The notes: generated by a model from the letters alone, not told the origin. DNA of 64,000 bases from CAZMGV01 sp964565925 (GCA_964565925.1 CAZMGV010000021.1:6763-70762), one strand, 5' to 3'. Counted from the first letter of the stretch, positions 8,396 to 17,476 are shown. Numbers and translations: made by a program.

Positions 8396-9634
8396 ATGAG
8401 CGACGAACTTTGGCAGCCTGCCGAACGTGCCCCCCTGGTCCAAAGCATGTACGAGCTGGCCGAGGAGACGCGCCGCAAGGAACCGGAAACGTTCGAACTC
8501 AGTTCCGAAAGACTGCTCGAAAAGGCACGGACCGATACGGGACTCTCCGACTTCGGTGGCGACGAGTTCCGGCCGAAACTCGATTGTCTCATCGATGCGA
8601 TCCGCGGCGAAGCCCGGATGAACGCTCTGGGCCTCAAGGCCGCCGGCGAGGGGCTGGTCGGCGAGATGCTGCGCGGGCGGCTGGAGCTGAACGAGATGCG
8701 CCGGAACTATCCGGCGCTTTTCAAACGGGAGATCAGGCGCCCTATCTTTATCGTCGGCGGTTCGCGTACCGGGACCACGCTGCTCCAGCGGCTCCTGTCC
8801 GTCGACCCTGGAAACCGGTCGCTCCTGCTCTGGGAGATGACGGCCGCGACCGCGCTCGGAAAAAGGGATTCGCGAAACATCGCGCTCGCCCAGGCACGGG
8901 CCGAGATGTCCCAGAAACTGCTTCACCTGATGAATCCGACCATGAAGCAGGTGCACTTTTCCGACGCCTACGAACCCGAAGAGTGTGTCCTGATGATGGG
9001 AACGGACCTGCGCAATTGGGCACTCCAGTCGAGCATGAACGTTCCTTCCTACTGCAACCTGCTCGCCTCCGACGACTTCACGGAGGCCTATGAACGCCAC
9101 AAGCAGATGCTGCAGATGATCGTCGGCGACGGCGAGACCCGGCGCCTCGTCCTGAAGGCGCCCTACCACCAGCCGGAACTGCCGTCGCTGATGCGCATCT
9201 ATCCGGACGCGCAGATCGTCATGACCCAGCGCGACCCCGTCGATACGGTCACGTCGACGTCCAGCCTTTACGCCGTTTTCCGGAGCGGTTTCAGCGATCA
9301 TGTGGACCCTGTCGAAGTCGGCGCGCAGCAGATGACCACCCTGACCGACTGGTTCCGCAGATCCATGGAAGCCAGGGACAATGCGCCCCCGGGTGTCCGG
9401 TTCTTCGATGCACACTATAACGCGCTGGTTGCCGACCCGATCGGGATGGTCCGCCGCATCTACGAACAGTTCGGAATTGAATTCACGTCCGCTGCCGAAA
9501 GCGCCATGAAGAAACATCTGGAGGAAAACCGGAAGGGTAAGCACGGCGGACATCGCTACTCGCCAGAGATGTTCGGTCTGGACGCGGATGAAATCCGCGA
9601 ACGGTTCCGCTTCTATACCGACCGGTTCGGCTGA
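8396..9634 (+). CDS. Sulfotransferase family protein
   Basis: A 412-residue cytosolic-type sulfotransferase. The PAPS 5'-phosphosulfate loop is FIVGGSRTGTTLLQRLL at about residues 121-137, and the 3'-phosphate-binding strand-helix is probably TQRDPVDTVTSTSS near residue 280. An LKAPYHQ motif lies between. A 120-residue N-terminal extension precedes the P-loop, common in the bacterial Sulfotransfer_3 group. The acceptor is unknown. It is transcribed divergently from the crotonase-thioesterase operon and shares its operator, suggesting a link to lipid or CoA-ester metabolism. Confidence 0.88.
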   Translation: MSDELWQPAERAPLVQSMYELAEETRRKEPETFELSSERLLEKARTDTGLSDFGGDEFRPKLDCLIDAIRGEARMNALGLKAAGEGLVGEMLRGRLELNEMRRNYPALFKREIRRPIFIVGGSRTGTTLLQRLLSVDPGNRSLLLWEMTAATALGKRDSRNIALAQARAEMSQKLLHLMNPTMKQVHFSDAYEPEECVLMMGTDLRNWALQSSMNVPSYCNLLASDDFTEAYERHKQMLQMIVGDGETRRLVLKAPYHQPELPSLMRIYPDAQIVMTQRDPVDTVTSTSSLYAVFRSGFSDHVDPVEVGAQQMTTLTDWFRRSMEARDNAPPGVRFFDAHYNALVADPIGMVRRIYEQFGIEFTSAAESAMKKHLEENRKGKHGGHRYSPEMFGLDADEIRERFRFYTDRFG

Positions 9635-9711
9635 ACCCCGCTCATGCGGATCGTTCACGTAACTGTGAAACACTTTCCAGACGATGCGTTTCCGGTAATC
9701 ATGCGGTTACC

Positions 9712-11769
9712 GTGACCGCCACCGACACGAACCAGCGCCGGCTCCGGCTGCAGGAGGATCTGCAGCAGCTCGACCTGAAGCGGCTCCGGATGATCCTGTT
9801 CGTGGTTCCGCAGATCACCCTTGTCCTGATCATGTTCCCGGCGTTTGTGATCGGGGTATTCACGCGCGAACATTACGCCGAGTTTTTCGGCGACTACGTG
9901 CCGTGGATGATCGCCGTCGGCGGCGCCGCCGGCATCGTCGCACTTCCGCTCACGCTCTGGATCATGAAACCGCTCAACCGGCTGGTCGAGGCCGTCGACA
10001 GCGGCAGCCTCCCGGGCGAGGACGAACTCCGCTGGATCTGGGCCGAGGCCTGCGCGAGCCCGAGACGGGCCGCCTATATCGTCGGCCTGGCGGCGTTCGG
10101 CTGGGGACTGATCCTGCTGTATGGCGGCTACCGGACGGACGTTTTCTCGTATGCCGACCTGCCGGAAACCTCCGTGACACTCGTTGTTTTTTCGGCGGCA
10201 TCATCGATTTTCGTTTATCTGGTTTCATTCAACGCGGCCGTTCCGGTCGCGACCCCCTTCTCCAACTATTTCCGGGAAACCTGGGCCGGCCCGCGCGTGG
10301 GGCTCGGGCGCCGGGTCTGGCTGATCGCCCTGTTCGGGGTGTTCCTGTCCCTTGGCATCATTTCGATGGAGTCCTACCGCCTCACGGTCCGCTGCATGAT
10401 CAAGGTGGCGGAATCGGATCTCGCCGCCGTCATGGAAAGCCAGGGGGCGACGCCGGCCGCTTCGGTGCTTCCCGATGGGCGCCGTCTCGCACCGGTCTCG
10501 TTCTCGGCTGCCGGAAGCCCCGCCGCGGGGACCGAGCCCGGCCTTGCCAGCTCTGTGCTGACGAAACGGCTTGTCTCCAGACCGGTGGCGGTGACGTTCT
10601 ACGACGAAGCGGAAGGCTACGCGCTCGCCCTGAAGCGGACGGAAGACGGCGCGTACAGCGGACTGGTCCAGCGGCCGATCCTGCCCGACGACTGGGACCG
10701 CTACGCCCTGACGGGTACCCTGGTTTTCGCATCGATCGTGATCGTGTACGGCCTGCTGATCGCCTTCTTCTTTGCGCGGATCATGGTCGCACCGATCCGG
10801 TTCGCCTCGGCCCAGGTCCGGCAGGTGACGGCCGGCGATCTCACCGAGCTCCGGCTCGTCCCGCTCGACGACGAAACCGGGGAACTGCTCGAACTGTTTG
10901 ACCGGATGGTCATCAATCTCCGCACGGTCGTCACCGGCCTGAGCGAAGCCGCCAGCGCCCAGAAGGAATCCGTCAAGCAGATCTCCTCCAGTACGAACTA
11001 CCATGCCGACGGATCGGAGAAACTGCGAACCGAGACGACCCAGATCGTCGAGACCATCAGGCATGTGGTCGAGGCCGCCAAGGCGCTTTCGGAGCGGTCC
11101 GGGGCCAGTGCCAGGCAGGCCGGGGAGACCCGCGAGCGCACAATCGCGCTGGACAACGCCGTCCGGGACAGCGAAAGCGGTGTCGACGACATACACCAGG
11201 CGGTCACCGCCTCGCGGGATCTGTCGGGCCGGCTCGAGGAACGGTCGCGCCAGATTGCCGATCTGGTCGGAACAATCCGTGATGTGGCCGCCCAGACGAA
11301 CCTGCTGGCGCTGAACGCCGCTATCGAAGCCGCCCGGGCGGGCGAACACGGCCGGGGGTTCGAGGTCGTGGCGGATGAAATCCGCAAGCTGGCCGACAAG
11401 TCCCGCAGGCAGTCGGACGACGTGGACCGGACTGTGACCGAGGTCCGGACCGATCTCACGACGACGGCCGCGACGCTTGAGACGATCCGCCAGAAAGTCG
11501 ACCAGTTCCGGCAGGTGTTCGCCGACACGCGCCGGGAACTGCGCACGATCAGCGAGAGCGTCAGCGAGGTACAGGCGCTGATGACCGCCAATGCCGAGGA
11601 AACCGGAACCCAGGCGGCCGATACCGCCCAGATTCTCACGGCGGCCGCCGACATGCGCAAACTGGTCCATGCCAATGCGGCCGCCAGCAAGCTGATCGCG
11701 CAGACGGCCGAGAACCTCAGCGGGGTTACCGAGAAGCTCCAGGCCAGTATTCAGCGGTTCAAGCTGTAG
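9712..11769 (+). CDS. Methyl-accepting chemotaxis protein with multi-span N-terminal membrane domain
   Basis: A 685-residue chemoreceptor-like protein starting at GTG. Hydrophobic segments lie at about residues 27-50, 63-85, 120-140, 154-176, 203-220 and 326-350, enclosing an extracytoplasmic region of about 100 residues (221-325). A HAMP domain follows (about 350-403), then a long coiled-coil signalling domain whose hairpin tip IRDVAAQTNLLALNAAIEAARAGEHGRGF is diagnostic and would contact CheW/CheA. Six spans are more than the two of classical receptors. No che genes are in the window, so it is an orphan receptor. Confidence 0.9.
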   Translation: MTATDTNQRRLRLQEDLQQLDLKRLRMILFVVPQITLVLIMFPAFVIGVFTREHYAEFFGDYVPWMIAVGGAAGIVALPLTLWIMKPLNRLVEAVDSGSLPGEDELRWIWAEACASPRRAAYIVGLAAFGWGLILLYGGYRTDVFSYADLPETSVTLVVFSAASSIFVYLVSFNAAVPVATPFSNYFRETWAGPRVGLGRRVWLIALFGVFLSLGIISMESYRLTVRCMIKVAESDLAAVMESQGATPAASVLPDGRRLAPVSFSAAGSPAAGTEPGLASSVLTKRLVSRPVAVTFYDEAEGYALALKRTEDGAYSGLVQRPILPDDWDRYALTGTLVFASIVIVYGLLIAFFFARIMVAPIRFASAQVRQVTAGDLTELRLVPLDDETGELLELFDRMVINLRTVVTGLSEAASAQKESVKQISSSTNYHADGSEKLRTETTQIVETIRHVVEAAKALSERSGASARQAGETRERTIALDNAVRDSESGVDDIHQAVTASRDLSGRLEERSRQIADLVGTIRDVAAQTNLLALNAAIEAARAGEHGRGFEVVADEIRKLADKSRRQSDDVDRTVTEVRTDLTTTAATLETIRQKVDQFRQVFADTRRELRTISESVSEVQALMTANAEETGTQAADTAQILTAAADMRKLVHANAAASKLIAQTAENLSGVTEKLQASIQRFKL

Positions 11770-11777
11770 AAAAGCAA

Positions 11778-11805
11778 AACGGCGGAACCCTGCGGGTCCG
11801 CCGTT
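11778..11805 (+). terminator. Candidate intrinsic terminator of the chemoreceptor gene
   Basis: A 9-bp stem (11778-11786 with 11797-11805), extended inward by two further pairs after one mismatch. The trailing T tract is short. It begins 8 bp after the stop codon. Confidence 0.55.
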
Positions 11806-11853
11806 CTGGCATTAAGCCGGCACTCAGGCCGGCCAGTCAGATCGTCTAACGAA

Positions 11854-12813
11854 TCAGGCCTCTGCCCAGTTCCGGATATTGGCTTCGGTACCGTCGGCGC
11901 TCGTCCAGGTGGCTTCCTTCATGCCCTTGATATTCTGGGTCGAAGCAGCCCGGACAAACGAGAAATCAATGCCCGTGGTCCACAGGAATACCTTCTCCAG
12001 GACGCCGCCGATGGCGGAGCCGGCCGGGCTCTCCCAGAACTCGACGGCCTCCTTGAAGTTCTTCACCGTCGGGTTGTTCTTCACTTCTTCGCGGTCGTTG
12101 AACCGGCGGAGCCGTTTCATCACTTCCTTCATCTGGATGTTCGTGGGATCGACCGCCTGCATCGGGCGGAAGAACACGTCGTTGAAGAACGGCGGACCCC
12201 AGGCCAGCACGCCCCAGAACTCCGGCTTGGCCATGGCGGGCTTCGAGTCCACCTTCGTCGCCTTGTTCCTGGAGAAATACTCCGTCATGAAAAAGTCCAT
12301 GGCGATGTGGCGCGACTCGTCCTGGTTGATACGCTCCACGACTTCGCGGGAAAGCGGATCGTCAACGTATTCGTTGAGACCCCGCAGCAGGGCGATGTCG
12401 AGAATGAGCTCGCCACCCAGAATGAACGACGTCGCAAACGCCGGATTGATCGTCTTTACTGCCTTCACGAAGGACGGGATAAACCGGAGCATCCATTGGT
12501 TCGGCGTGTAGAACCGGTAGTTGTGAACGTTGAAATAGTCGGCGAGGTTGGCGGCCGCCTGGCTGTGGCGGACCTCGTCCAAATAGCAGAACCAGAATAT
12601 CTTCTTGAGCCGCGGATCATCCATCCGTTCATGCAGCGAGAGGAACAGGGCGCCGGCGAGCCGTTCGATGTAGGACATGTCGGTGTAGTACTGGCAGACC
12701 TGCATCTCCTTTTCCCTGGAAAGAGGGACCGGTTTCTGCTTCCAGTCGAACGAATTCACGTCCCACTGCCCGCGTTCACACTTTTCCACCATCTTGTCGA
12801 GATCCATTGCCAT
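11854..12813 (-). CDS. Ferritin-like diiron protein (AurF/oxygenase-like)
   Basis: A 319-residue alpha-helical protein with two carboxylate-histidine motifs that fit a dimetal centre: DEVRHS at about residue 90 and DESRHIAMDF at about residue 176, plus Glu residues in the intervening helices (LHERMDD, GGELILD). This is the pattern of ferritin-like diiron oxygenases such as AurF-type N-oxygenases and related metal-dependent hydrolases. Substrate unknown. The ATG at 12813 has an AGAGGA Shine-Dalgarno; the longer frame to 12849 lacks one. A single gene with an elaborate promoter region (12931-13008). Confidence 0.75.
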   Translation of the reverse strand: MAMDLDKMVEKCERGQWDVNSFDWKQKPVPLSREKEMQVCQYYTDMSYIERLAGALFLSLHERMDDPRLKKIFWFCYLDEVRHSQAAANLADYFNVHNYRFYTPNQWMLRFIPSFVKAVKTINPAFATSFILGGELILDIALLRGLNEYVDDPLSREVVERINQDESRHIAMDFFMTEYFSRNKATKVDSKPAMAKPEFWGVLAWGPPFFNDVFFRPMQAVDPTNIQMKEVMKRLRRFNDREEVKNNPTVKNFKEAVEFWESPAGSAIGGVLEKVFLWTTGIDFSFVRAASTQNIKGMKEATWTSADGTEANIRNWAEA

Positions 12814-12930
12814 CGTTCGGGTTCCTCTCGTAACAGCGTCAGCCGTCACACTGACGCAGTCGTCACTGTTAAATTATGACTCCGGTCAGCAGTCCGGTAA
12901 ACCGTAATCTGAACACCGGGTTTCTTTAAC

Positions 12931-12946
12931 GACCGACCATTCGGTC
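12931..12946. promoter_or_regulatory. Operator-like palindrome GACCGA-N4-TCGGTC
   Basis: A perfect 6-bp inverted repeat with a 4-bp spacer, just downstream of the -10 box at 12955-12960 and so over the predicted transcription start. The form resembles TetR-family operators. Confidence 0.55.
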
Positions 12947-12954
12947 TATAACGT

Positions 12955-12983
12955 ATATAACTGACATCCAGATCAGCTGGCAA
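12955..12983 (-). promoter_or_regulatory. Candidate sigma-70 promoter of the diiron gene
   Basis: On the minus strand TTGCCA (12978-12983), 17-nt spacer, TTATAT (12955-12960). It predicts a leader of about 130 nt before the ATG at 12813. Confidence 0.5.
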
Positions 12984-13008
12984 GCTGATTTTCACGCCAA
13001 GGTGAAAA
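12972..13008. promoter_or_regulatory. Two adjoining inverted repeats upstream of the diiron promoter
   Basis: ATCAGCT-N4-AGCTGAT (12972-12989) overlaps the -35 box, and TTTTCAC-N6-GTGAAAA (12989-13008) adjoins it directly upstream. Both are perfect 7-bp inverted repeats. They are likely regulator sites, distinct from the one at 12931. Confidence 0.45.
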
Positions 13009-13092
13009 CTCAAAACCCAATTATATGCCAAAATATGGGCCTAAATGGCCTTAAACATCATTTAACGCAATGCGAAATAATTTTTGGACGGA

Positions 13093-14589
13093 TTACTCGA
13101 AACGCCGCTTCACGTCAGCCTTGACCACTTTTCCGAGGGCATTTCGGGGCAACGCGTCAGCCGCCAGGTAGCGCGTCGGGACCTTGTAATGGGCCAGCCG
13201 CTGGCGGGCATAGTCCTTTAGGATGTCGGCATCGAACGGTTTGCCCGGCCGGGTGACGACGAGCGCCGCTCCGGTTTCGCCCCACTTGGGGTCCGGCAGT
13301 CCGGTGACCGCGACTTCGAGGACCGACTCATGCCCGGACAGGACCCGCTCCACCTCGGCGGGATATACGTTTTCGCCGCCGGAGATGTACATCTCCTTCT
13401 TGCGGCCGACGATATAGAGGAAGCCGTCGCTGTCGAACCGGCCGAGATCTCCGGTATGGAAATAGCCGTCCCGGATAGCCTGCGCGGTTTCCTCCGGGCG
13501 GTTCAGATAGCCGGAGAACATGCCGGGTCCTTTCACGACGATCTCGCCGACTTCGCCGCGCGCGACCTCCCGGCCCTCCTCGTCGGCCAGCCGAAGATCC
13601 CAGTTCGGAGCGACCCGGCCTACCGACGCCGGGCGCGAGATCACCTCGCCGTGCTTCATGCAGGAGAGCATGTTCGTTTCGGTCGTACCGTAACCCTGCC
13701 GCAGCGGAATTCCCCGGGATTCGTAGGCTTCCACCAGCGGGGCTGTTGCAGCCGCGCCCGCCACATAGAGGAACCGAAGGTGTTTAGGTGACAGCCGGTC
13801 CAGTGCGCCGGTCTGAAGCAGCTGCTCCATCATCGTCGGCACGGAGAAAGTGATCGAAACGCCGTACGTCTGAATCGTCTCCAGGTAGAGTTCCGGTGTG
13901 AAGTGATCGAGCAGCACTGCCGTGCCGCCCGCCGCCAGTACCGGATGAAACTGGGTGAACAGGGCGCCCGTGTGGAACAGCGGAGTCGCCATCAGCGCGA
14001 TGTCACCGGACACCATTTCGAAGACGTCGACGGCGTTTTTTGTATTCCACCACACCCGCCGGTGCGAGCAGACCGCTGCCTTGGGGCGGCCCGTCGTGCC
14101 GGAGGTATAGAAAAGACCGAGCGTGGATTCGTCCGTGACGTCCCGGCCCCCCGCCCTGCCGGATGCGCCTGCAACCATCGCCTCGCCGGACGGAATAACC
14201 AGGATATTCTCCGCCGCCTGCTTCACCGACTTCAGAAACTGGCGGTCTGCGAACACGAGTTTCGGCGCCGAATCGTTTAAGGCGAACCGGACTTCGTCCT
14301 CGGCCCAACGGAAGTTGAGCGGCACGAACACCAGCCCTGCGTATGAACAGGCGAGATACGCAGTCAGGAACGGGATTGAGTTCACGCCGAAGAAGGCGAC
14401 CCGGTCGCCCGGAGCGAAGCCCCTTGAAGTGAGACTGGAAGCGAGCGCCTCCACCCGGTCGTGCCAGTCGCCGTACGATATCCGCAGGCCGCCATGGGCC
14501 GCGTCCACGAGCGCCGTCTTCAACGGCGTTCGGCCCGCGTGATAGGCGAGCCAGTCGTGGAGGTATCTGGTTCCGGCAGGTAGAGGCAT
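13093..14589 (-). CDS. AMP-dependent acyl-CoA synthetase/ligase
   Basis: An ANL-superfamily enzyme of about 498 residues that activates a carboxylic acid to acyl-AMP and then acyl-CoA. Motifs: FYTSGTTGRPKAA (phosphate-binding A3), YGTTETN (A5), TGDLGRFDSDGFLYIVGRKKEMYISGGENVYPAEVE (A7-A8 hinge), and the catalytic Lys near the end in RNALGKVVKAD. The length is that of short/medium or aryl acid ligases rather than long-chain FadD. I use ATG 14589; a TTG 39 bp further out is possible, and neither has a good ribosome site. The substrate is probably a fatty or aromatic acid feeding the beta-oxidation genes nearby. Confidence 0.9.
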   Translation of the reverse strand: MPLPAGTRYLHDWLAYHAGRTPLKTALVDAAHGGLRISYGDWHDRVEALASSLTSRGFAPGDRVAFFGVNSIPFLTAYLACSYAGLVFVPLNFRWAEDEVRFALNDSAPKLVFADRQFLKSVKQAAENILVIPSGEAMVAGASGRAGGRDVTDESTLGLFYTSGTTGRPKAAVCSHRRVWWNTKNAVDVFEMVSGDIALMATPLFHTGALFTQFHPVLAAGGTAVLLDHFTPELYLETIQTYGVSITFSVPTMMEQLLQTGALDRLSPKHLRFLYVAGAAATAPLVEAYESRGIPLRQGYGTTETNMLSCMKHGEVISRPASVGRVAPNWDLRLADEEGREVARGEVGEIVVKGPGMFSGYLNRPEETAQAIRDGYFHTGDLGRFDSDGFLYIVGRKKEMYISGGENVYPAEVERVLSGHESVLEVAVTGLPDPKWGETGAALVVTRPGKPFDADILKDYARQRLAHYKVPTRYLAADALPRNALGKVVKADVKRRFE

Positions 14590-14666
14590 CGGCCGCAGGG
14601 TGAAATCACCGAACGACCGGCTTGTCAAGGTGCAGCGGTTTTAACAACCAGGAAGACCGATTGCGG

Positions 14667-14696
14667 TTGACGCGGGAGGCACACCATGAGTACCTT
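14667..14696 (+). promoter_or_regulatory. Candidate promoter of the DUF3015 gene
   Basis: TTGACG (14667-14672), 18-nt spacer, TACCTT (14691-14696), about 55 nt before the ATG. Confidence 0.4.
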
Positions 14697-14752
14697 AAGC
14701 TTCGAAGTTTTCACCACTTCTCGCCTCGTCGAGACATAAGGAGTTCCAGAAC

Positions 14753-15283
14753 ATGAACCTTCGCCCCACACTCACCACCCTCGGACTGTTCGCCGCTCTC
14801 GCTTTTACGATGGGCACCGAAAAGGCCGAAGCCGGCAAATACGGTATGGCTGGTTGCGGCCTCGGCTCGATCATCATGGCTCCTGGCCAGGACGCCGACA
14901 AAGCCCTCTCTGACACCCGCTTGAAGCAGATACTCGCGGCCACTTCAAATATATCGTCCACGCAACTTTTCGGTATTACCACCGGAACCTCCAACTGCAC
15001 TTCCGGAGGTACCGCCAGGAACGACGAGAAGGAACAGCTCATGTTCGCCGAAGCGAACCTGAAGCAGCTGTCCCGCGATATGGCGGCCGGCGGCGGCGAA
15101 TACGTCACCGCGATGGCGACCCTGCTCGGCTGCACCGAGAAGGCTGATTTCGCCGCCTATACGCAGAAGCAGTACGAGACGATCTTCCCGGCCGCGGGCA
15201 CGACCCCCGAGCAGCTGCTCGTGACGGTCAAGGCCACCGTTGCCGCCAACCCGGCGCTGGCCCAGACCTGCACGAAGATCTGA
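14753..15283 (+). CDS. DUF3015 family exported protein
   Basis: A 176-residue protein with a Sec signal peptide (cleavage probably after AEA, about residue 27) and the DUF3015 pattern: GMAGCGLGSIIM early, then a TSNISSTQLFGITTGTSNC block. Members are secreted, Cys-containing proteins of unknown function common in gamma- and deltaproteobacteria. The AAGGAG Shine-Dalgarno is strong and a good terminator follows, so it is probably an abundant single-gene product. Confidence 0.88.
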   Translation: MNLRPTLTTLGLFAALAFTMGTEKAEAGKYGMAGCGLGSIIMAPGQDADKALSDTRLKQILAATSNISSTQLFGITTGTSNCTSGGTARNDEKEQLMFAEANLKQLSRDMAAGGGEYVTAMATLLGCTEKADFAAYTQKQYETIFPAAGTTPEQLLVTVKATVAANPALAQTCTKI

Positions 15284-15303
15284 TCCAGTCCCGTTTTGCA
15301 CTG

Positions 15304-15338
15304 AAGCCGCCGCTCCCGTAAAAGGGTGCGGCGGTTTT
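15304..15338 (+). terminator. Intrinsic terminator of the DUF3015 gene
   Basis: A long stem (15304-15313 and on to 15317, pairing with 15324-15337) with one mismatch and a GTAAAA loop, ending in TTTTCGTTT. Confidence 0.8.
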
Positions 15339-15359
15339 CGTTTGTGAGGTAATCGTCGC

Positions 15360-17264
15360 TTGCGAGTCGTTATTTCCATGCTCATCGCACTGCTACTGCT
15401 TGCAGACGTAAACGTTCGGGCCGCGGATGACCCTCCGCAGCCAAACCCCTACCTCTCCGAACTGATCCAGAAAGCCCGGGGCAAAAAGCTCGGCGAATCC
15501 CGCTTCTGGCTGCTGCTGCTCCACTACCGGCGCTCGTGGAGCGAGGCCGACGGCAAAAGATTCTTCTTCGCCGAAAAGGGCAAGACCGATCCCGAAGCGG
15601 AACTGGAAGCCACGCTCGCGCATTTCTTCGACCCGCCGGTCGAGGAGACCGAAACCCTCCAGCATCCCCAGTGCATGTTCCCGGCCCGCTACCGGTGGCT
15701 GAAGGAACAGCTGGAGATCGACCCGGCCCGGCTGCCCGATCAGCCGTGCGCGGGGTTCGACCATTTCCGCGAGCAACTGGACCCCGGCAGCGTCACGTTT
15801 ATCTTCGCGGCCGCTTATATGAACAACCCGGCCTCGATGTTCGGTCATTCGTTTCTCCGTATCGACCGCAAGGGCAACAAGGCCGCCAACGACCTGCTGT
15901 CCTACATCGTGAACTTTGCCGCCAATGACAAGGGTTCCGACGGCATCATGTGGGCGGTGAACGGGATTTTCGGCGGGTTTCCCGGTTTCTTCTCCACGAC
16001 CCCTTACTACCTGATGGTCCAGACCTATTCCGACATGGAAAGCCGGGACCTATGGGAATACCGGCTTTCCCTTACTGACGGGCAGATCGACTGGATGGTC
16101 CGCCACATGTGGGAACTGGGCAACACCTGGTTCGACTACTGGTTTTTCACGGAAAACTGCTCCTACCACCTCCTCTCGCTGATCGAGGTCGCCCGTCCGG
16201 ATCTGCATCTCCGGGAACAGTTCGACGGTACGGTTATACCCATCAATACCCTCAAACTGGTGGCGTCGGTCCCCGGCCTCGTGACGGAAACCCGATACCG
16301 GCCGTCAGTGGTGAACCGGATGCAGGCAAAGCGGCGCCTTTTAAACACCGGAGAGGCCGGCACTGCGGCCGGAATCGGCGGCAGTCGCAGACCCGAGAGG
16401 TTCAGCGGTCTCGATAAGCTGGATTCCGAGCGGCAGGTCCGCGTGCTGGATGCAGCCAGCCTCTATTTCCAGACGCACTCGGTAAAAGGTGAAACGCCCG
16501 ATCAGCGGGACGCCGCCGAACGGGAGATTCTCCTGAAACGCGGCCGCCTCGGCCCTCCATTGCCCGAAGCTCCGGTTGAGGAGCCGCCAGCGCCCCATCA
16601 GGGACACGATTCGGCACGGATCGGTCTGGGCGGAGGCGCCGACCGCCACCAGAGTTTCGAGGAAATCCGCTTACGGCCCGCCATTCACGACCTGTTGAGT
16701 AACGATACGGGATACCCAGCAAACAGCGAGCTGGAGATGCTGAGTTTCCGTGGGCGGTACGAAAACAGGGCCAGGAAATTCATACTCGACGAAGCCGAAC
16801 TGCTCCGGATCACTTCCATTTATCCCTTCGATCCATGGAGCTTTAAACTGTCCTGGAAGGCGCACACCGGCGCCGTTCTTCCCCGCGAGAAACGCTGCGA
16901 CCGGTGGCGCTGCCTCACGTATTACGGCAACGCTGGTGCAGGTCTCGCCGCACGGACATCGCTCTGGCGGCGGGAAATCTTTTACGTCTTCGCGGAGGCC
17001 GAAGGGGCCGGAGGCGGGGTGTTCGACCGGCAGTTCCGGCTGGGGCCGGGCGTGTCGGGCGGCCTTCTGTTCGACGTCGCCAGCCGGTCCCGTATCCACG
17101 CCGAGGGCCGTTACCTGGTACCGCTGCTGGGCGATCCCCACCGGGTGTGGGAGTCGTCGGTTTACGGGACGGTCTATCTGTCGCGGAACTGGGAGCTGCG
17201 GGCGGGAGCTAAAACCGGAACGGCGCCGGACGAACTATCCGGCGGACTCTACTGGTACTTTTGA
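15360..17264 (+). CDS. DUF4105 envelope protein
   Basis: A 634-residue protein with an N-terminal signal peptide (cleaved near RAA-DD). The core YMNNPASMFGHSFLRID at about residue 153 and the FTENCSYHLLSL block with its conserved Cys near residue 264 are the DUF4105 (Lnb N-terminal periplasmic-like) signature, which resembles a papain-like cysteine peptidase or amidase arrangement with His and Cys; activity in this family is unproven. The last 200 residues alternate in the manner of beta strands and end in an aromatic residue (WYF), as expected for an outer membrane barrel. The TTG start is supported by a GAGGT about 9 nt upstream. Confidence 0.82.
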   Translation: MRVVISMLIALLLLADVNVRAADDPPQPNPYLSELIQKARGKKLGESRFWLLLLHYRRSWSEADGKRFFFAEKGKTDPEAELEATLAHFFDPPVEETETLQHPQCMFPARYRWLKEQLEIDPARLPDQPCAGFDHFREQLDPGSVTFIFAAAYMNNPASMFGHSFLRIDRKGNKAANDLLSYIVNFAANDKGSDGIMWAVNGIFGGFPGFFSTTPYYLMVQTYSDMESRDLWEYRLSLTDGQIDWMVRHMWELGNTWFDYWFFTENCSYHLLSLIEVARPDLHLREQFDGTVIPINTLKLVASVPGLVTETRYRPSVVNRMQAKRRLLNTGEAGTAAGIGGSRRPERFSGLDKLDSERQVRVLDAASLYFQTHSVKGETPDQRDAAEREILLKRGRLGPPLPEAPVEEPPAPHQGHDSARIGLGGGADRHQSFEEIRLRPAIHDLLSNDTGYPANSELEMLSFRGRYENRARKFILDEAELLRITSIYPFDPWSFKLSWKAHTGAVLPREKRCDRWRCLTYYGNAGAGLAARTSLWRREIFYVFAEAEGAGGGVFDRQFRLGPGVSGGLLFDVASRSRIHAEGRYLVPLLGDPHRVWESSVYGTVYLSRNWELRAGAKTGTAPDELSGGLYWYF

Positions 17265-17275
17265 GGCTGACGGGG

Positions 17276-17476
17276 CTAGCTGTTGAGGAAGCCGGTCTGG
17301 CAGGTGCCGCCTTTACCGTTCAGCTGGCCGTCGGAGTTCTTGACCGGTAGAAACGGCGTGGCGGCCGGATCGCAGGCGACAGCGACGGCCTCGATATATT
17401 CCTCGTGGACGATACGGGGCGGCTCATACGGGCGGCGGGCGGTCTTGCCGGTGTTGTTCTTCTGATCTGCTGACAT
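17276..17476 (-). CDS. Small RiPP-precursor-like peptide
   Basis: A 66-residue peptide beginning at ATG 17476 with an ideal AAGGAG site 7 nt upstream. It has a polar Lys/Asn-rich start, then RRPYEPPRIVHEEYIEAVAVACDP, a pattern (P-x-I-x-x-E-x-x-E followed by a small-residue stretch and Cys) that resembles leader segments of radical-SAM-modified peptides, and a Gly/Asn-rich C-terminus with two Cys residues in total. I see no radical SAM, PqqD-like, peptidase or export gene in the flanking sequence. No signal peptide. The assignment as a precursor is an inference from composition and pattern; it could be an unmodified small protein. Confidence 0.6.
   Translation of the reverse strand: MSADQKNNTGKTARRPYEPPRIVHEEYIEAVAVACDPAATPFLPVKNSDGQLNGKGGTCQTGFLNS

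Noticed and set aside
8333..9673. 446-codon frame opposite the sulfotransferase gene
   Set aside because: The plus-strand product has the P-loop and family length; the minus frame is low-complexity His/Arg/Gly sequence.
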